Positions 1-7,496 are shown, numbered from the stretch's first letter. The stretch: 9,749 nt of DNA from an uncultured Saprospiraceae bacterium (GCA_905479665.1 CAJQNM010000561.1:1-9749); one strand, 5' to 3'. A program made the numbers and translations. Notes: generated by a model not told the origin, from the sequence alone.

Positions 1-21
1 TTGAGTCCACTCCAAAAAGTC
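1..21 (+). repeat. left terminal inverted repeat of the IS1182-like element
   Basis: This segment matches the reverse complement of 1870-1890 at 19 of 21 bases and begins TTGAGTCCACTCC. It may extend beyond the window start. Confidence 0.8.
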
Positions 22-60
22 CCTATTTTTCCTAAAACGACATACAACAATATAATTACG

Positions 61-1806
61 TCAGCAGGGTTGATGTTGGAATTTTGATGTTCGATTTAAA
101 ATGAGAGCCCTCAGGGAAGACCTTATGGTCAAAATCAAATAAAAAACGGTGTCCTTGATATTTCTTTGGTTTTTATCTGTAATTCGGACAATGTTTACCC
201 AAAATGCTCGCGACAAGACATACCATTGGCATTTTATCAACCCTCGGTACACGGTTTTATTGTTCTTTTTTAGGCGATGGAATGTTTGATGGATCGTAGA
301 TTCTACGGTGGCTCGTAGATTGTAGCTTTCTTCGTTTACCTGGTTTTCTATTTGTTGACGTTGAATATAATTTTCTATTTGTTTGGCAGTCATATATCTC
401 TGAGTCCCACTTTGGGATTTTATAACATATTTCTCAGCTCTTTGAGAATAAGTTACGTCTAGTTGTTCGCCACTTTCAATATCATAGACCTCCACTTCTC
501 CAGCATTGTTATTTCCCATTTGATAGATCCGACGACCTCCTTTCGTCTTGGAGATACTCCATGTTGGATTTTGCTCATCCAGCATAATTTCACGGTTTTC
601 TATACTGTCATAACCACCATCTGTAATAACCTCTTCCAGGCGGCCAACCTCATCACCTGCCTGCTCTATGATCTGCTGAGTTGCATTTACCGCATCGATT
701 AAAAAGGCCGCTTCGCTCACATTGGCGGGAACTAAATCAACGTCTAATATGAGATGAACCTCCTCTTGGGGATCACAGCTTTCGGTTATGTTAGCATGAT
801 AACCCGCTACGGTTTGTTTACCTGCACCTTGTCCTTTTGTGCGATAGGTTGCTTCAGGATCATGGATGGATTGTACACTTGAGGAGGGAATGTCTTTTGG
901 AGCCTTAGGCATTATTACCTCCTTTGGAATCTTTGGTGGTGCTTTAGTTAGTGGAACTTCGGACAATTCGACTTCATCCAAAGTATCACCTTCATCTTCA
1001 TTATTGATCTTGGTTATTTGGTCATAGTGCTCTTCATAGATGCGTTTAAGAAGTTTATAATTTGCCGATTCATTTCCATTTGAATGATCTAGCAAAGTCC
1101 GTATATGCCTTCCCATGGTTATCAGCATTTCTCGCTTTTGCTGAGCATTTAATGGATAGGTAATATTGGTGGTACTCTTGTGCTGCAAGCTTTCCAATAT
1201 TTCATACGATTCATCATCAAATTGGTCTTGTATATTGTCCAGATTTAACTCACAGACATACTTCCTTACCGCTTCTACAATCAAATGCAGCCGATTGCTT
1301 CGTACTATATTGCTGTTGATTAACTTGGAGTCCAGGCGTATCTTCTTACCACTTACTCCATGCATCTCAACTTGTCGAGTTGTAACTTTAATAAAGGTTT
1401 CCTTCAGCAAGTCTCTTTGTTGGCTGTCGTAATATTCCCCTAGTAATTTTCTGAATTCATAATAGGTCGCTTCCACAGGGATGTCATCATCTATATTGGA
1501 CAAGCCCAAGGCTCTCATTATTTTTAAATTAAAGCGACATTCTTCAAATAGCTGCTCATCACTCCAACCTTGACCTTCTTTGAGTATCATCATTCCTATC
1601 AGTATTCTTACTGGGGCATTCGGCCTTCCCATGCGCTGATGATACAGTACTGAATACAACGACTCATCTATTTGACTTACTACTTCTTTGTAGAATATAT
1701 TATGCCATCCATCCACTGAATCCAGCATCTTCTGCTTCCTTCCGGATAGTTGACTAGATATATTTTTGAAAATGTCTCCTTGACTATTTGTACTTCGCTT
1801 AAACAT
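61..1806 (-). CDS. IS1182-family transposase (DDE)
   Basis: This 581-aa protein catalyses transposition of the surrounding element. The N-terminal third (about residues 45-140) is a DUF772-like DNA-binding region with the segment RMGRPNAPVRILIGMMILKE, typical of IS1182 and IS5-like transposases. The catalytic core has candidate acidic residues at D159 (in RLDSKLINSN), D396 (in VITDGGYDS) and E502 (in TVESTIHQTFHRLKK). The family signature SIHDPEATYRTKG runs into GYHANIT at about 313-340. A charged, proline- and lysine-rich linker lies at about 268-310. The ATG at 1806 lies just inside the element end and the TGA at 61-63 just inside the other, so the gene fills the element. No frameshift or internal stop is seen. 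Family assignment is by motif recognition. Confidence 0.9.
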   Translation of the reverse strand: MFKRSTNSQGDIFKNISSQLSGRKQKMLDSVDGWHNIFYKEVVSQIDESLYSVLYHQRMGRPNAPVRILIGMMILKEGQGWSDEQLFEECRFNLKIMRALGLSNIDDDIPVEATYYEFRKLLGEYYDSQQRDLLKETFIKVTTRQVEMHGVSGKKIRLDSKLINSNIVRSNRLHLIVEAVRKYVCELNLDNIQDQFDDESYEILESLQHKSTTNITYPLNAQQKREMLITMGRHIRTLLDHSNGNESANYKLLKRIYEEHYDQITKINNEDEGDTLDEVELSEVPLTKAPPKIPKEVIMPKAPKDIPSSSVQSIHDPEATYRTKGQGAGKQTVAGYHANITESCDPQEEVHLILDVDLVPANVSEAAFLIDAVNATQQIIEQAGDEVGRLEEVITDGGYDSIENREIMLDEQNPTWSISKTKGGRRIYQMGNNNAGEVEVYDIESGEQLDVTYSQRAEKYVIKSQSGTQRYMTAKQIENYIQRQQIENQVNEESYNLRATVESTIHQTFHRLKKNNKTVYRGLIKCQWYVLSRAFWVNIVRITDKNQRNIKDTVFYLILTIRSSLRALILNRTSKFQHQPC

Positions 1807-1869
1807 ATCTAAATATAATCATATGTATTGACCTAATCAAACTTCAATTATGCCCAAATACGTATTTTT

Positions 1870-1890
1870 GACTTTCCGGAGTGGACTCAA
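1870..1890 (-). repeat. right terminal inverted repeat of the IS1182-like element
   Basis: Read on the minus strand this begins TTGAGTCCACTCC, like the left end at base 1. A related but diverged copy of its outer part occurs again at 2009-2026, so the outer limit of the element is less certain on this side. Confidence 0.8.
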
Positions 1891-2092
1891 GGTTCAAATT
1901 CCACGGTTTGCTAAGATGGAACTCGCTGCTTCCCTTTTACACTTGCAGAGCAGTCAGGTGCAAAGGGAGAGATCGCCAAACGAGCCATTTTTGATTTGGC
2001 AACATTTTCGGAGTGCACTCAAAGTTGTTATTTGGTGCTTTGTTTGGAAACTCCCTGGCCTAATTCTTAGTGAACTCAAATTTTTGCAGAGC
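1877..2092 (+). repeat. diverged tandem duplication of element end plus flank
   Basis: Three landmarks recur in the same order about 130-140 bases apart. CGGAGTGnACTCAAnGTT occurs at 1877-1894 and 2009-2026 (16 of 18 identical). TGGAA(A)CTCnCTG occurs at 1917-1928 and 2045-2057. TTGCAGAGC occurs at 1943-1951 and 2084-2092. Collinear spacing argues against chance. Because the similarity continues past the presumed element end at 1890, the duplicated unit includes flanking DNA. It could also be the remnant of an older related element. The 287-base strip from 1891 to 2177 holds no convincing gene. Confidence 0.5.
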
Positions 2093-2166
2093 TGGTCACA
2101 ATCATCGGGAATGACGCTCATACGGATCTGCGAGGGAGAGGGGAGGTAACGAACCGCTCTACTCGG
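2086..2166 (+). mobile_element. relic of the 3' end of a group II intron (domains V/VI)
   Basis: The stretch at about 2116-2165 resembles the end of bacterial group II introns. A domain-V-like right arm, CTCATACGGATCTG, is followed by a domain-VI-like stem. In that stem CGAG at 2131-2134 can pair with CTCG at 2162-2165, with inner AGAG/CTCT and GGT/ACC pairs and an unpaired A at 2161 as candidate branch point. Domain V looks damaged: a GAGC is present at 2089-2092, but the strand that should pair with CATACGG is not found. No reverse transcriptase frame lies upstream, where the IS1182-like element and its duplication sit instead. This is inference from remembered intron 3' ends. It would be a dead remnant abutting the 3' end of the receptor gene. 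Confidence 0.45.
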
Positions 2167-2177
2167 AAATCTATTAT

Positions 2178-4586
2178 CTAAAACTTATAGCTATAGCCGA
2201 ATCGAATAACTTGAGTTTCGAAGTAATCCTTGCTGGTATAGCTGAAATTAGTACCATTGATTTTCTTCTTGATCACCATTGTATTTAGCAAATCAGTGGC
2301 GCTTATCATCAGCTCACCCTTGTTCTTTTGGATTGATTTTTTAGCACCAAAATCAAGTGAAAAGCGAGAGGCAATTGTTCCTTGTGGAATGATGTCTGGG
2401 GCAAGGTAGATAGCGGTTACCTGAGCCTCTGTGTTGTTCGCAAACTTGATGTTTGTGTTCAGCTTAATGTTACCAGAATATATTTCCTGTGCAGTAGCGG
2501 TGAACGTATTTTCTACGGGGTATGCATTCACGACAGAGAAAGCGTCGATCTTATTAAAGTAACCGTTGACGTTCAGGTTTATATTCACGTTGTCGGAAAG
2601 TTCTTCGGTGATGTCTACTTCGATCCCGGTATTGTAGCTCTTTCCTGCATTTTGGGAAATAGTATAGATGAGGTTGGTCTGATCTATGGATGTGGCTATG
2701 CGAGTTATTGTCCCATCGGAAAAGCTCCGATATGCAGCAGCATAGAAATATCCTCGCTGCCAACTACTCTTGTATCCTATTTCAATTCGATTGGTAAACT
2801 GTGGCTGCAATTCGGGATTGCCAACCTTGATGATTTCTGCATCATCGTACTTGGGAAAAATACGAATGTCTCCTTCGTCAGGTCGATCCACTCTGCGGTT
2901 GTAAAAGGCAGATAGTTTGTTGTAGTCGTTGATTTTATAGGTGATGCGTGCATTGGGAAAAGGCTGCAAGTAATCGTAGCCATCACTTTGATAGGTATTG
3001 TGGCCGGGGACAATTTCATATTTCAAATCAACATATTCTATTCTCAGACCAATTTCTGCCTCGAGCTTCTTTACTTCATAGGTGTAATTCCCATACAGGG
3101 CCGGTATTGTTTCCTTATACGTAGCTTTGCCGTCTGCTCCCACATCAAGCACAGAATTTGTATTTGAAGGGTTAAACTGCATATCTGTTGGGATAGTCCT
3201 TCTGCGGAACTTTAGGCCGATTTCCATCAGACCATGTTTCATTGGTTTTTCATAATCGACCATAAAATCGATGACTTTCTGGTCTGCAATCAGAAAGAAG
3301 GATTCTTTGGTGGAAAATGATGGACGTGTATTGGTGAAGAAATATTTCTCATCCTCGCGATCAAACGTTCGATTGAGGCCAATATTCAGCTTGTGGCCCG
3401 GTTGAATAAATTTATGCTCATAGGCGATAGATCCCATTGCAGCCGTAAGCACCTCATCTTCCAAAAATTGCCAAAGACGAACATTCTCTCCTGGCCTCCC
3501 CGTAAAAAATGGTTGGTCACCATAGTCTTTAATAGACTCCTGGCTAAACAGTCCTGAAATAGTTACTGTGTTGTTATCATCTATGAACCAGTCCAAACCG
3601 GCCTTGGAGGTGAAGAAATTAGTATTTCGATTTCTTTTTAATTGCTGATTTATCGCTGCACCATCATCATAAGTTCTGGTGACAAACTCATTTTTATTTA
3701 GTGTTTCAGTATAGAGGTTGTCCGCCTGTAAAAAGAAATTGATCTTCTTTCTTCTGTAGTTCAGCGAGATGGAAGGATTGATTTTGGGGGTGGCTTTGTA
3801 CTGTGGACGTATGTCCGGTAAGTTTTCTCGTCTTTCCCATAAAGCTCCCAGGCCAGCCGACAGTCCTATTTTCCCGTTCAGGCCGTTTTGCTCTTCCTTT
3901 TTCAGGATGATATTGATGATACCTGCATTTCCGCTCGCGTCGTATTTTGCCGAAGGATTGTTGATGATCTCTATCTTTTCTACAGCAGATGCCGGTAGGT
4001 TGTCTAATCCTTTTTGATTTCCAAATCCAACGATGGCCGTCTGTTTGCCATCGAGCAAAATCATCACTTGGTCATTGCCGCGCAGCTGTACCTGTCCGCT
4101 CTGCGTGGTCACCCCTGGGAGGGCGTTCATGGATTGAAGTACACTACCTCCGCTTTGACTCACATTGTCATTTACCGAATAGGTTTTCTTGTCCATGGCT
4201 CCAGAAACGGCATCCTGTTGAGCTTCAACAACCACTTCACTGAGCTGCTGCACGATTTCTTCCAGCACGATGGTGCCAATGTCAATGTAAGGGGAAGTAG
4301 ATCCAACAAATAGTGGAGCAGCGTATTTCGTAAAACCAATGGATGAGCCTTCAAGAATATAGGAGCCCGGTCTAACATCTGAAATAGTAAAATGGCCATT
4401 GTCACCAGAGATAGTCCCGGCAATAAAAGATGAATCAACAGACGCTTTGAGCACCACATTAACAAAGGACAATGGCACATTTGAGATGTTCTTGATCAAA
4501 CCTGATACACTGACGGCTGGGGTCTGTGCATAAATATAGGCAGGTACTACAAGCAGGCAAAGCAATGTTGTTAAGTAACTCTTCAT
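2178..4586 (-). CDS. TonB-dependent outer membrane receptor, OMP_b-brl_3-type barrel
   Basis: This 802-aa outer-membrane protein is expected to import a ligand with TonB energy; the substrate is unknown. The chosen ATG at 4586 gives a clean signal peptide (residues 1-20, cleavage after AYIYA). It is preceded by a Shine-Dalgarno-like AAAGGTGAG four bases upstream. Residues about 24-110 form a carboxypeptidase-regulatory-like beta-sandwich (VSGLIKN to GTIVLEE). Residues about 135-230 are the plug, with NALPGVT, VQLRGNDQVMILLDGKQ and SAKYDASGNAGIINIILKK. The rest is a beta-barrel with alternating aromatic strands, ending in ...FGYSYKF with the terminal Phe usual for barrel insertion. There is no SusD-like partner nearby, so it is probably not a SusC glycan importer. 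The frame stays open 74 codons upstream to 4808, but that extension lacks a signal peptide at its front and is probably not translated. Confidence 0.9.
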   Translation of the reverse strand: MKSYLTTLLCLLVVPAYIYAQTPAVSVSGLIKNISNVPLSFVNVVLKASVDSSFIAGTISGDNGHFTISDVRPGSYILEGSSIGFTKYAAPLFVGSTSPYIDIGTIVLEEIVQQLSEVVVEAQQDAVSGAMDKKTYSVNDNVSQSGGSVLQSMNALPGVTTQSGQVQLRGNDQVMILLDGKQTAIVGFGNQKGLDNLPASAVEKIEIINNPSAKYDASGNAGIINIILKKEEQNGLNGKIGLSAGLGALWERRENLPDIRPQYKATPKINPSISLNYRRKKINFFLQADNLYTETLNKNEFVTRTYDDGAAINQQLKRNRNTNFFTSKAGLDWFIDDNNTVTISGLFSQESIKDYGDQPFFTGRPGENVRLWQFLEDEVLTAAMGSIAYEHKFIQPGHKLNIGLNRTFDREDEKYFFTNTRPSFSTKESFFLIADQKVIDFMVDYEKPMKHGLMEIGLKFRRRTIPTDMQFNPSNTNSVLDVGADGKATYKETIPALYGNYTYEVKKLEAEIGLRIEYVDLKYEIVPGHNTYQSDGYDYLQPFPNARITYKINDYNKLSAFYNRRVDRPDEGDIRIFPKYDDAEIIKVGNPELQPQFTNRIEIGYKSSWQRGYFYAAAYRSFSDGTITRIATSIDQTNLIYTISQNAGKSYNTGIEVDITEELSDNVNINLNVNGYFNKIDAFSVVNAYPVENTFTATAQEIYSGNIKLNTNIKFANNTEAQVTAIYLAPDIIPQGTIASRFSLDFGAKKSIQKNKGELMISATDLLNTMVIKKKINGTNFSYTSKDYFETQVIRFGYSYKF

Positions 4587-4590
4587 CGGA

Positions 4591-4599
4591 CTCACCTTT
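4591..4599 (-). promoter_or_regulatory. ribosome binding site fixing the receptor start at 4586
   Basis: On the minus strand AAAGGTGAG lies four bases before the ATG at 4586, partly matching AAAGGAGGTG. It sits immediately before the codon that opens the signal peptide. It therefore supports 4586 over the in-frame upstream codon at 4808. Confidence 0.55.
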
Positions 4600-4881
4600 G
4601 ATCTTTCATAAAAATCAAACAAAGCTAAGAAATGCTCACTGCCAGGGATACAGAAAAAATAGGGTAGAGGAGCTTCCTTTATACCAAATCCTTGGGCTAT
4701 ACATATTGGCCATGAATCCGAGCTGACTATCTGCAAAGAGTCTAGTTTCAAAATATGGATGTGAGGAGTCTCAACCTTATTTTCGTCTAATAATGCTGTA
4801 TCTTGCATTGAAAGCTAGTATTAATATGGGAGCCCAGGTTTGAGGCTCTATGCTTCAGATATTGTTTTAAAACTATTGAAA

Positions 4882-5088
4882 ATGAAAGTTTTATTGGATA
4901 TTAAGGATAGTAGGGCCATTCACCTTTTGGCGATACTCGAGCGTTTGCCTTATGTAAAGGCACTGCAACTTACAGATGCCAAAGCTGAGCTAATGTGGGA
5001 TATCCGCAAAGCTGTTGAGGAAATGAAGCTGATAAGGGCAGGGAAGAAAGATGCTCAGAATGCTGAAGATTTTCTGAATGCACTTTAG
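4882..5088 (+). CDS. small antitoxin of a RelE-type toxin-antitoxin pair
   Basis: This is a 68-aa acidic-to-neutral, mostly helical protein (MKVLLDIKDSRAIHLLAILE at the front, LIRAGKKDAQNAEDFLNAL at the end). Its layout matches small Bacteroidota antitoxins encoded just ahead of RelE/ParE-like toxins: a short beta-strand, a helical middle and a C-terminal region with KAELMWDIRKAVEEMKLI. Such antitoxins bind the toxin and usually the module's own promoter. The last codons overlap the start of the toxin frame by 11 bases (ATG at 5078, stop at 5086-5088), the usual coupled arrangement. The ATG at 4882 is preferred over an in-frame TTG at 4840 because the family pattern begins at MKVLLDIKD. Since the toxin is broken, this antitoxin is an orphan here. 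Assignment rests mainly on context and layout. Confidence 0.65.
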   Translation: MKVLLDIKDSRAIHLLAILERLPYVKALQLTDAKAELMWDIRKAVEEMKLIRAGKKDAQNAEDFLNAL

Positions 5089-5230
5089 TGTCAAGACCAT
5101 CAAAGTCTTTGAGAATCAGGCAAAGAAACTTATTAAGAAAGACCCGTCATTGACACACTATTTCGTCCTTTTTGTTCTTCGAGTTTCGTGCCTGCCAATC
5201 CCAGCGGGCTTGGGAATCCGGGTTTTCTAG
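5078..5230 (+). pseudogene. truncated RelE/ParE-like toxin
   Basis: The frame opens MHFSVKTIKVFENQAKKLIKK and continues DPSL, a very typical start of RelE-superfamily toxins of Bacteroidota. These are ribosome-dependent mRNA interferases or gyrase poisons, usually about 100 aa. After about residue 28 (near 5161) the family pattern stops. The frame then runs through unrelated sequence (FVLRVSCLPIPAGLGIRVF) to TAG at 5228-5230, giving only 50 codons. I looked for the missing C-terminal half, which carries the catalytic residues, in the other plus-strand frames nearby and did not find it. A deletion or insertion has replaced it, so the product should be inactive. The overlap with the antitoxin stop marks it as the downstream partner. 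Confidence 0.7.
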
Positions 5231-5360
5231 GCGGATCAACTTACCAATACCACTCACCATTCTGGAACTCGATTTATTTCCTAATCTCAAAATTTAGAAA
5301 ATCTTGCTAGGCCGAGACGATTTGATTCTCGTATATTCTTATTATTAAACTAAGTCATCC
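5161..5360. other. gene-free strip replacing the toxin's 3' half
   Basis: About 200 bases separate the toxin break from the esterase gene. Bases 5199-5215 form a short hairpin (TCCCA, 7-base loop, TGGGA). On the minus strand an ATG frame of 37 codons (5147-5260) reads MVSGIGKLIRLENPDSQARW at its start and crosses the toxin break. Its composition is protein-like but I do not recognise it. It could be a fragment carried in with whatever truncated the toxin, or a dispersed intergenic repeat. The promoter of the esterase gene should lie in the AT-rich part (about 5280-5350), but no clear Bacteroidota -33/-7 pair (TTTG, TAnnTTTG) is visible. Confidence 0.4.
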
Positions 5361-6902
5361 ATGAAAATATCCCCCAATCTTGTACTTTTAGCCTGCTTCT
5401 GCTTGCTGGCATTACCGATAAACGGTCAAGCGGATCTACTGCCTATGCCGGGCTCTCGCGCTTACGACAAGGTTCCCAAAGGGACAGTGACCAAGCATAC
5501 CTGGACGAGTGAACTCTATACCAATACTTTACGAGATTACTACATTTATGTTCCCGCGCAGTACGACGATTCACAGCCGGCTGCGCTGATGGTATTTCAG
5601 GATGGACACACCTATGTAAAGGAAGACGGATATTTTCGAGCACCTACTGTGCTGGACAATTTAATAGCGCAAGAAAAGATGCCGATCACGATTGGCCTTT
5701 TCATTGATCCCGGCCATGAACAAACCAGGCCACCCATCGAATCGCCTTGGCGAGCGAGTAACCGCAGCATCGAGTACGATACACTATCGGATAGTTATGT
5801 CAAGTTTCTCGAGCAAGAGGTGATCGCTGCACTCAAGAAGGATTACACTATTTCTGACGATCCGAAAATGCATGCTATCTGCGGTATTTCATCAGGAGGT
5901 ATTTGCGCCTTTACGGCGGCGTGGCAGCGACCTGATTTATTTCATAAAGTATTAAGCCACATCGGGAGTTTTACAGACATCAAGGGAGGGCATAATTATC
6001 CATCGCTGATCAGATCAGCAGATCCGAAACCGATAAAAATATTCCTGCAGGATGGGAGCAATGATCTTGATAATGAATATGGCAATTGGTTTCTGGCCAA
6101 CCAACAAATGGCCAAGTCATTGGAATATAAAAACTATAATTTTCAATTTGTCACTGATACAGGTGCACACAATGGCAAGCTTGCCAGCAAGATTTTACCC
6201 CAATCACTAATCTGGTTGTGGGATGATGTGGTGCCCACCAGACTTCCATCGCAAAAATATGGTCTGGATACCGGTACTTCCGGCTTGCTGTTTGAGGGAG
6301 AGACCACTCATCTTGCCAATTTCGGATGCCAAGCGAAGTCGATTTCTCAAAGTCAGGAAGAAATATTACTGTCTGAGGATCACGAACAGGTCGTCATCGT
6401 GCGTTCTGGACGGTGTCAAGTCGAGGTAGGTGACAGCTTTCAAGAAGTGGGACCTAATAGCGTCCTTTTTATTCCCGTCGCTCATCCAGTAAAAATGCTT
6501 GGTCTGAGTAACGTAAGTGTATATCACTTTAAGATGAAAGCAAGGAGCGCAGATGCGGGCGATCGAGAGACCCAGCCCTTCGTGCTAAATTTTGACAGCT
6601 TGAGTTATCGGACCAATCTCAACGGCGGTCGCCGTGATTGTTTTCGTCAGGCCACGGCCATGTTCCCCTATTTTGAGATGCATATCACTACGCTCAAGCC
6701 CGGGATGACGAGCCATGCCGCTCACACCCACGGGGCCGAAGAATTAATTATTATGATCGAAGGCGAAACGGAAGAGGAAATCGGGAATGAAGTATATCAA
6801 GGTGGTATCGGAGAGATGTATTATTTGGGTAGTCATGTTCCGCATTCAGTAAAGAATGTAGGGGATGGAGTTTGTAGTTATTTTGCTTTTCAATGGGAAT
6901 AG
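5361..6902 (+). CDS. secreted Fes/EsterD-like esterase fused to two cupin domains
   Basis: This 513-aa protein has a signal peptide (residues 1-22/24, MKISPNLVLLACFCLLALPI then NGQA). Residues about 45-290 are an alpha/beta hydrolase of the enterochelin esterase / feruloyl esterase group (esterase family PF00756). The nucleophile elbow is GISSGG (S177), the candidate acid is D231 or D235 (LQDGSNDLDN) and the candidate His is H270 (DTGAHNGK, followed by LPQSLIWLW as in Fes-like enzymes). Residues about 300-395 form a degenerate cupin that keeps the beta pattern (VVIVRSGRCQVEVGD) but lacks the metal histidines. Residues about 430-513 form a canonical cupin with HTHGAEE at 455-461 and GSHVPHSVKN at 490-499, giving a likely metal site (H455, H457, E460 or E461, H495). 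The protein probably cleaves an ester in the periplasm, but its substrate cannot be read from the sequence. There is no obvious operon partner. Confidence 0.85.
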   Translation: MKISPNLVLLACFCLLALPINGQADLLPMPGSRAYDKVPKGTVTKHTWTSELYTNTLRDYYIYVPAQYDDSQPAALMVFQDGHTYVKEDGYFRAPTVLDNLIAQEKMPITIGLFIDPGHEQTRPPIESPWRASNRSIEYDTLSDSYVKFLEQEVIAALKKDYTISDDPKMHAICGISSGGICAFTAAWQRPDLFHKVLSHIGSFTDIKGGHNYPSLIRSADPKPIKIFLQDGSNDLDNEYGNWFLANQQMAKSLEYKNYNFQFVTDTGAHNGKLASKILPQSLIWLWDDVVPTRLPSQKYGLDTGTSGLLFEGETTHLANFGCQAKSISQSQEEILLSEDHEQVVIVRSGRCQVEVGDSFQEVGPNSVLFIPVAHPVKMLGLSNVSVYHFKMKARSADAGDRETQPFVLNFDSLSYRTNLNGGRRDCFRQATAMFPYFEMHITTLKPGMTSHAAHTHGAEELIIMIEGETEEEIGNEVYQGGIGEMYYLGSHVPHSVKNVGDGVCSYFAFQWE

Positions 6903-7075
6903 CTTTCTTTGAATTTATTTTCGAAGTACTCATCTGTAGATTATATGAGAGTATCAATATTACCGATGATGATAAAATTTCATCTGCCTCCAAAGTACTG
7001 CAATCCCTCCTTAGCCCCCTGGGATATGAAACTTTGATACTTTTACGAGGCTCCATTTCCTATTGCGTTCGGCTG

Positions 7076-7350
7076 TCATCCACATTTGCATCTCGACAGA
7101 ATATTTTCATCGATAAATCCTTTGCCTCGAATGACCTGACCTATACAATTATCTTTTAAATTATATTCAATCTGAATGTTTAGTGGGTCATAAGGAGGTT
7201 GGATTATACTTTCATCAATTTTCTTTGGAGTAAACTCTCTCCATTGTATGGAATTAGGAATTTGATCATACTTCTTTTTATCTGATTTTCCAACATTCGA
7301 CTGGTAGAAGTAAATATACTTTCCGTTATAAAGAGCTCTTCGTGGTTTGA
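7076..7350 (-). pseudogene. 3' part of a small gene interrupted by the IS3 element
   Basis: On the minus strand an open frame runs from the element edge to a TGA at 7076-7078 without its own start (RRALYNGKYIYFYQSNVGKS near the front, ...RCKCG at the end). It meets a stop inside the element (7355-7357). Joining 8898-8883 to 7347-7076, that is removing the IS and one TGA target copy, gives one frame starting MRLCFKPRRALYN and continuing to a total of 95 aa with no stop. The protein is rich in Lys, Ile, Tyr and Asn, lacks a signal peptide or membrane helix, and has four Cys, two of them near the C-terminus. I do not recognise its family. The intact reconstruction indicates a recent disruption of a formerly functional gene. 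Confidence 0.7.
7348..7350 (+). repeat. target site duplication of the IS3 element, left copy
   Basis: TGA here matches TGA at 8883-8885 on the other side of the element; three bases is the usual duplication for many IS3-family members. Keeping only one copy restores the interrupted reading frame. Confidence 0.65.
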
Positions 7351-7378
7351 CCCCCTAATTATCAGACTTTCGCTACAG
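7351..7378 (+). repeat. left inverted repeat of the IS3 element
   Basis: CCCCCTAATTA, CAGACT and TACAG occur here in order and recur, reverse-complemented, at 8854-8882. The exact outer base is uncertain because the right end has one extra G before its C5 run. Confidence 0.7.
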
Positions 7379-7457
7379 GGTTAGTAAATATACTTTTCAA
7401 TATTCATAATTTTGTTTTTGGGAAACGACCGACGGTGACCTTTGTACCGATGGTTAG

Positions 7458-7491
7458 CAAAAGGCAGTCTGCTACGCATGGCTGCTTTTTG
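7458..7491. terminator. bidirectional terminator-like hairpin downstream of orfB
   Basis: CAAAAGGCAG at 7458-7467 pairs with CTGCTTTTTG at 7482-7491 (10 base pairs including one G-U) around a 14-base loop. The arms supply a run of T on either strand. It lies just beyond the orfB stop, inside the IS, so it would end transposase transcription and shield the element from outside transcripts. The GC part of the stem is short. Confidence 0.5.
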
Positions 7492-7496
7492 TGTTT

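Larger units (their letters stand above)
1..1890 (-). mobile_element. IS1182-like insertion sequence, apparently complete
   Basis: The element carries one long transposase gene on the minus strand, flanked by matching ends. Bases 1-21 begin TTGAGTCCACTCC and the reverse complement of 1870-1890 begins with the same 13 bases; 19 of 21 positions agree, differing only as AA against GG after base 13. A single ORF of about 580 codons between ends of this kind fits the IS1182 family. Base 1 of the window coincides with the element's outer end, so the left flank and any target duplication cannot be seen. The element may therefore sit at an assembly edge. The reading frame is open throughout, so the copy is probably recent or still active. 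Confidence 0.85.

Noticed and set aside
1850..2149. Plus-strand frame of 99 codons beside the IS1182-like element
   Set aside because: It begins inside the element end and runs across the diverged duplication into the intron-like stem. The translation resembles no protein I know and better explanations exist for the DNA.
2382..2915. Plus-strand frame of 177 codons opposite the receptor
   Set aside because: It lies wholly antisense to strongly supported barrel coding sequence and has no recognisable domain.
4840..4881. Upstream TTG start for the antitoxin
   Set aside because: The added 14 residues do not fit the family start, and the ATG at 4882 opens the expected pattern.
2178..6902. A siderophore uptake locus formed by receptor and Fes-like esterase
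   Set aside because: The two genes are divergent, separated by a broken toxin-antitoxin module, and no siderophore synthesis, reductase or ABC transport gene is present. Substrate cannot be inferred.
6751..7159. Opposed frames (minus 6751-7056, plus 6893-7159) after the esterase
   Set aside because: Each overlaps the 3' end of the esterase or the interrupted gene on the other strand, neither is recognised, and they contradict each other. The 173 bases at 6903-7075 hold no gene I can support.
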